In this document: positions 59,026 to 64,000 of the stretch, piece after piece
How positions within the stretch are numbered: position 1 is the first letter of the stretch
Layout: every line of letters starts with the position of its first letter
Assembly: GCF_001625215.2 (NCBI RefSeq)
Contig: NC_030387.2
Span: 11,312,501-11,376,500 of the forward strand
Source: Daucus carota subsp. sativus
Taxonomy: Eukaryota > Streptophyta > Magnoliopsida > Apiales > Apiaceae
Direction of reading: 5' to 3'
Length of the DNA stretch: 64,000 nucleotides
The notes under the pieces: generated by a model
Seen by the model: the letters and a program-made list of their open reading frames with translations, nothing else
Told to the model about the DNA's origin: nothing
The model's database searches: none
Translations under genes and position numbers: made by a program

Positions 59026-60709
59026 AGTGCACCTTATATGAAGTTATATAGTACACCCGATCTGAACCGTTGATATTACAAAAAAAAAGGTACAGCTGTG
59101 ATTAAACCTATTAATTACCTCTTAAAACAGTTGCAGCTAACTTGCTTTTGGCAACTATACACACACAAGCTATACACACAACCACCGAGACTCTACTACG
59201 CACAGCAGAGCTTCAGAGATTCGAACCACGAAGCTCAAAAACAAGCTCGATCGAAACTAGAAATCGAGATTCCTTGAAGAGCAAATCGAAGGTTTGGAAC
59301 ACAAGTTCAAAGAAATCGGAAGCTAATCGAACTTCTATTTTGGTTTGATAAATTAGGGTTTCAAATTTGAACATCTTGTTTTATATTTGTAACATACTTA
59401 ATTAGCTCTTTTTGTTTGTTTCAGGTGATTTAGAGGAGTATTAACAGCTTACAAGATGCTCCGGCGAATATGTCAGTAAAACTAATTGTTCAACATTTTA
59501 TGTTCTACAATAGAATGCTGTGCTTTAGCAAAGTTCGAAACACGGATGTTCCACAATAGAAGTAATTTTGATTATATTGTAAATTAGATTACAAATAGAG
59601 TTTATACATTTATTCAGTAGAATAAATTCATTATTTATAAAATAGAGCATGTTTATAAAGTTTATAGAGCATTATTCATTATTTTGCATCTACAGTAAAG
59701 TATATTACAAGTTCATAAAGTTTGTGCTACATTAGAATAAAATCATTGTTTATACGACATAGTTTTTTATCTTCCACAGTAGAATATATTACAAGTTTAT
59801 CAAATATGTTGTATATTAGAATAAATTCATTGTTTATAGTATAGATTATTTTGCTTCTTTAGTAGAATATATTACTAGTTTATGAAGTTTGTTCTACATT
59901 AGAATAATATCATTGTTTATAGGACATTCAGGAACTATAAAATGAATCTGCGAAAGTTCCCGCGAGTGTGACAAGAAATTGTTCAGTGATGCTTATTGTT
60001 CAGTTGTCACAGTTATTGGCACCACACTGAGATGTTTTGGTTAGATTTTCAGGAACACTTTGTTGGATAAGTGCGCATGTAAATTCTATGACAAAAACTT
60101 GGATTTGTTGGGATATGAAATTGTAATTGTTGGCCCATGTTATCAACTGTAATAATGGGTCTGACCATGTTTTTTATGACTCTGAAAGTAGATAAAGTAT
60201 GCAAAATAAATTGGAATAGAACTAAGTAATTTGTATTTGAGTTTTTTAGAGCATGTTGTTGTCTTTTACTCCTATGTTGAATCCACTTTTGTCTCTTACT
60301 TGCTCTGTGGAATAACTCAAAGTGTATCATATAAAATTACTCTGGCTATGGCTCATATGAAAGCACAATCTAAGCCTCAAATAATTCAAAGTGTATCATA
60401 TGAAACTGAATGGGAAAGAGCCAAATTATTCTTCACACAGATGTTTCCTTATAAGTCACAATCTAAGCCTCATATAATTTAGAGAATTATTTGGCTCTGG
60501 CTGACTTGTCTATATAATGTCTTATTATTACTTAGTCATCAATTGAGTTTTTGAAACCTACTTGTTTATTCAAAGTGTAGCCCTTTCATTAATTAAAGCG
60601 TTTTAGGGCGTCTCGGTGGTGTAAGCTTTCATTTATTTGCATAAATGAAATACTTGCTTTTGATTTTCCTATTTAATTATTCTAATATCTTCACTATTTT
60701 TATCTAAAC

Positions 60710-61952
60710 ATGGCAGGTACAGGGTCAGGAGGAAAGAAATATAAATTCAAAAGTTCAGGATCTGCAAAACATGGCAAGTCGCAAAAGAGAACCAAGCAAG
60801 ATTCTGATGATGAAGTAGAATAACAGTTGAGCACAACAGTCTTTGATGATTATTGGAGGTAATATTTTCTTGCCAAATTATACAAGTGTTTACATAACAT
60901 TTTTTTTATATTATTTTCTCTGGTCATGCAAATAATTTTTTTCTATGTGGTTTAATATGAAAAAGAATACCTTCAGAGAGAATACAAGGATCTGTGTATT
61001 TTCATCCTCTATCTTTTCGAAGATACTTGACTGACAAATCAGTTAACAAACTAAAAAAATGGGTATCAAAACAAAAAAAGTTCCCAAACAGATATGTCTT
61101 CATTCCAATGTGCCAAGCGTAAGTAAATTAAAAACATGATGTTAGATACATATTACTCATTCTTCAAACCAATTCCAAGAAATTGAAATTTGTTCATGAC
61201 AGAAATCACTAGAACTTGATCATCATCTGTAACATTGGTGAGGATTTGAATTCAGAATTAAAGAGTCCGTGCATACTCTTATTGGACTCGCTGCAATGCG
61301 GAGAGGCTACAAGACTTGAAACAAAATTAATAGAGTATGATCTTATATTAACTGTTAATTATGATTTAAATATTTCTTACATATAAATATTATATTGTAT
61401 TTCATTTATATGAATCTGGAAATCGAAAAGAATCTGTTGAGGAAATCTTCAATATACCATACAACATACCGTCAATTCCACAACAAGAAGATGGGACTAA
61501 ATGTGGTTATTACATGTTGTTCTACATGTTTAAATTCCTCACTGCTTATCCTTATCATTTTGACATGTCTAAGGATTATCCAGGATTTGTAATTATTTAT
61601 TGGTTTTCTCTAATCTATATGTTCCTAATTTCTGTTATGATTTATAAAATAAAATGATGTATTTAAAACTTCTCTATTGTAACAGATGAATAAAGATTGG
61701 TTTGATTTGGATGAATTCCAAAACTTTTACGAAGACTTGACATCAGTAATAGAAAAGGAGTTTAGTTTATCTGACAGAACTACAGATAAAAACAAAGATG
61801 GTGAAGGAAGTAGCATTCAAAATATTAAGAATGTGAATCATGATATGCTGCAAACATCGCCATCACATGATCTATTCAAATCTAATGATGCCCTCCCTGC
61901 ACTGGTATCATACACCCCCGAAAGTTCACAAGAAGAGCAGAAAATAACTTAA
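60710..61952 (+). pseudogene. ULP1-like (C48) cysteine protease, transposon-borne, broken
   Basis: Exons read by eye: 60710-about 60860, about 60967-61129, 61203-61333, about 61422-61588 and 61686-61952. The N-terminus MAGTGSGGKKYKFKSSGS is basic. The protease core shows RYVFIPMCQ, the catalytic His (NH followed by a stop where Trp is expected, then NLIIICNIG), the catalytic Asp in CILLLDSL, and the Gln/Cys block IPQQEDGTKCGYYMLFYMF. The C-terminal exon (NKDWFDLDEFQNFYEDL) resembles the tail of such proteins. Stops: TAA 60821-60823 and TAG 61210-61212. ULP1 enzymes cleave SUMO; what transposon copies cleave is not known. The N-terminal partner domain usual in these proteins is missing before the core. 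Confidence 0.78.
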
Positions 61953-62058
61953 TGTAAGAAATTCTCTACTTTCTTAAGTTTCTATTCTTCAGAACTTTGT
62001 TTCTTGCAAATTGCTTTAAAGAAACATAATGATGTTCTTCAAATATGTCTCCTTGTAG

Positions 62059-63534
62059 GCAATAAGTCATCCCCTTTTCCAGCAATTGAAGAATCAAAGA
62101 TCGAGGGTGATGGTGTCAAAAAGAAAAAGACCATCAAATTTAAATTCAAATCAGGGGAACAACGAAAATCACCTAGGCTCATTGAAGCAAAGAAAAATCC
62201 TAATGACTATGCCAAGCACGATACAAAAGTTGCTGCAGAAGAAGGTGAAAGAAATTCAATAGAAGATATCAATTTTGAACTAGTCGTGATTGCTGTAGTT
62301 AATAACAATGAGGATGAAGAAAATCTGGATAGTAATAATGAAGACAAAGCTGATGAAGATGATTTTATTGAAGATGGTAAAAGCAAAAAAACAACTAAGC
62401 CTAAGAAAAAGAAGAGAAAAGCTTCAAGTCCTGTAAATAAGTTTTTTATTTAACATTTTATCTCTTCATTCACTTCATATATTAGGAACACTCTTTCATA
62501 TATGTGCACACATATGGAATCTGTCTATCTTTTAAATTGTGTAATTTAAATAGTAAATCTTTTCCTTTAATCTGGATGATATTAGGTCAAAATGAAAAGA
62601 GCCAAGAAATGAAAAAATGTCGAAGAAGAAGAAGAAACAGAAGAAGAGGAACCAACTGAGAAAATAAGAAAGCCTGCAACAGAAATGCCAAATAAGATAT
62701 TGTTACGTGCCTACCCGAAAACCTTCACCGATGCTATCCAGGCGTTGACAGAAGATTAGAGAAAATGGGTGACTGAAGCGGGATTTGGCCCTCTTTTATC
62801 ATTTGCAATGAGAAAAGTTCCGCACTCAATGTGTGTGAATATCATTTGGTGGTATGATTTGACCAAGGATGAGATGCTCTTCCATGATCAAAGGCTGAAG
62901 ATCACAGAGCAAGATGTGGTTGATACCCTTGGGCTGCCAAAGGGAGAAAAAGAATTTTGTTTCAAAAAAAAGCAAAGTTAATAGAGACAAATTCTCTAGA
63001 TGGAGGGCACAATTTCCTGACAAAGATGGAAATAGAATCATATAGTTGACCGTGTATGAGGCGATAATTAGATCAAGAGTAGTGGATCTTCATTTCAAAC
63101 AAAACTTTATGATTCTGATGATGAATCTGTTCGTATACACAAACAACAGCTCTTTCCTTTTTCAAGATGTTTTGGAATTTGAAGACGAGTTTGAAAACGC
63201 GAGCCAGTACAATTGGTGCAAGCTTGTCAATGAATCTCTTCGATCTACTCATGAGGAATGGTGGGATGATCCTCACAAGAAATACTACACTGGTTCACTA
63301 GTGTTCCTTCTTGTAAGTAAACATAAAATATTAATAATTCATAATTGTCCTTAATATCTATCGTGGATTGATTTTAACTAACAATGTTTTCAGTTCTTCT
63401 ACCTTGACCGAAGCGTCCATACTGAATATAGAGCAGAAAGGACAAGGCTTGTTTTCATTGGTTATAGGGACTCACTCATTGAGAATAGAAACAGAAGTGA
63501 ATCCATTGATGGAACCTTTATGAAAGGAGAAATT
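62059..63534 (+). pseudogene. N-terminal half of a ULP-type transposon protein, broken
   Basis: Exons 62059-62432, 62586-about 63312 and 63394-63534. A Lys/Asp/Glu-rich basic-acidic start (KKKKTIKFKFKSGEQRKSPR; later EEEEETEEEEPTE) leads to the block AGFGPLLSFAMRKVPHSM...WWYDL...ITEQDVVDTLGLPKG. This is the GFGxLL...LGLPxG domain that precedes ULP1 in Kaonashi-type proteins. It continues YNWCKLVNESLRSTHEEWWD and FFYLDRSVH...VFIGYRDS. Breaks: TGA near 62611, TAG near 62756, a frameshift in the A run at about 62964-62971, and TAG near 63040. The protease half is not reached before the window ends. Confidence 0.6.
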
Positions 63535-63635
63535 GTAAGTTCATTTCTCCAATTAATATAATTCTCAACTGATTTTTTTGAAAAATTGTGATTAAATTTT
63601 GTTTTTAAAATTTGGACCATTGCACAACGAAAACA

Positions 63636-63660
63636 CTGGAGAGAGAGAGAGAGAGAGTAC
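63636..63660. repeat. (GA)n microsatellite
   Basis: About 10 GA units between the last visible exon and the window end. The remaining 340 bases are AT-rich with GTTCTATA-type words like the element's other subterminal region. Confidence 0.9.
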
Positions 63661-64000
63661 TAAAAATGTATCACCTGAACAACAAAGGCACAAGGCAAGA
63701 ATAACAAGCATATCATAAACTACATTCTCAATATAAACATATGTGATAAGTAAACTACAGTTCTTGTATGTAATTAAACTTGGAAAATTTAGGATGTACA
63801 TCAGGATAATGAGGAGGCTGCAATTTTGAAATTGTGTTAAAACACAGGAAAGTTACCAGCTGAAGATTTTGTGGATGTAATCTTCTCAATTATATTCTCT
63901 AAACAAGATTGTAATTTATTTGGATTTCATGTTCTATATTGAAATAAAGTTTATGTTCTATAGTACAATAATAGTTTTGTGCTTCCAAAGTACGCTCAAT

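Noticed and set aside
61395..61592. 65-codon frame starting MYFIYMNLEIEK
   Set aside because: Wrong frame across the ULP1 exon; the adjacent frame has the DGTKCGYY active-site block.

Overview
This is plant nuclear DNA from a dicot-type genome. Host genes have short exons and AT-rich GT-AG introns, there is a eukaryotic tRNA gene, and plant-specific families are present (FLN2-type pfkB protein, SPIRAL1-like, MES-type methylesterase). Most of the remaining sequence is transposable elements nested in one another. The species cannot be fixed from the sequence.

Layout. 1-4650: decayed 3' part of a Copia-type LTR element with a complete 3' LTR. 4706-12058: a 7.35-kb terminal-inverted-repeat (TIR) element carrying plant-mobile-domain and GRF-zinc-finger genes but no visible transposase. 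12685-17916: fructokinase-like 2 (+). 18304-25520: a hAT-like element holding a 5.4-kb Mutator-like element and a Helitron. 25720-33543: more nested elements, including a Harbinger-type MITE split by a young, internally deleted Copia element and by a palindromic Mutator-type MITE. 34602-35865: COQ4 (+). 36529-38155: SPIRAL1-like (-). 39676-46097: a microsatellite, a MITE, a Mutator-type element, then a hAT inside a hAT with a captured host exon. 46726-48262: methylesterase 11-type gene (-). 50357-50429: tRNA-Arg (-). 50826-52741: Ser-rich gene with a Cys-rich C-terminus (-), with a GC-AG intron and an intron-split upstream ORF. 53564-57265: mariner-like element, its first exon split by a 1.5-kb Mutator-type element. 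59023-64000: start of a second member of the 18.5-kb Mutator family, carrying ULP1-like protease pseudogenes (Kaonashi type).

The host genes look independent: plastid transcription support (FLN2), ubiquinone synthesis (COQ4), cortical microtubules (SPIRAL1-like), ester hydrolysis or ligand binding (MES), translation (tRNA). The strongest candidate for something undescribed is the 4706-12058 element: TIRs, a near-perfect 9-bp target duplication, subterminal GGGCGACCC arrays and a set of domesticable accessory genes. The mariner transposase with DLNxxP (EAR-type) motifs at its N-terminus and the ULP1-carrying Mutator family come next.

Limits: exon borders were read by eye from splice consensus and recognised protein families. 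No alignment, repeat-library search or expression data were available.
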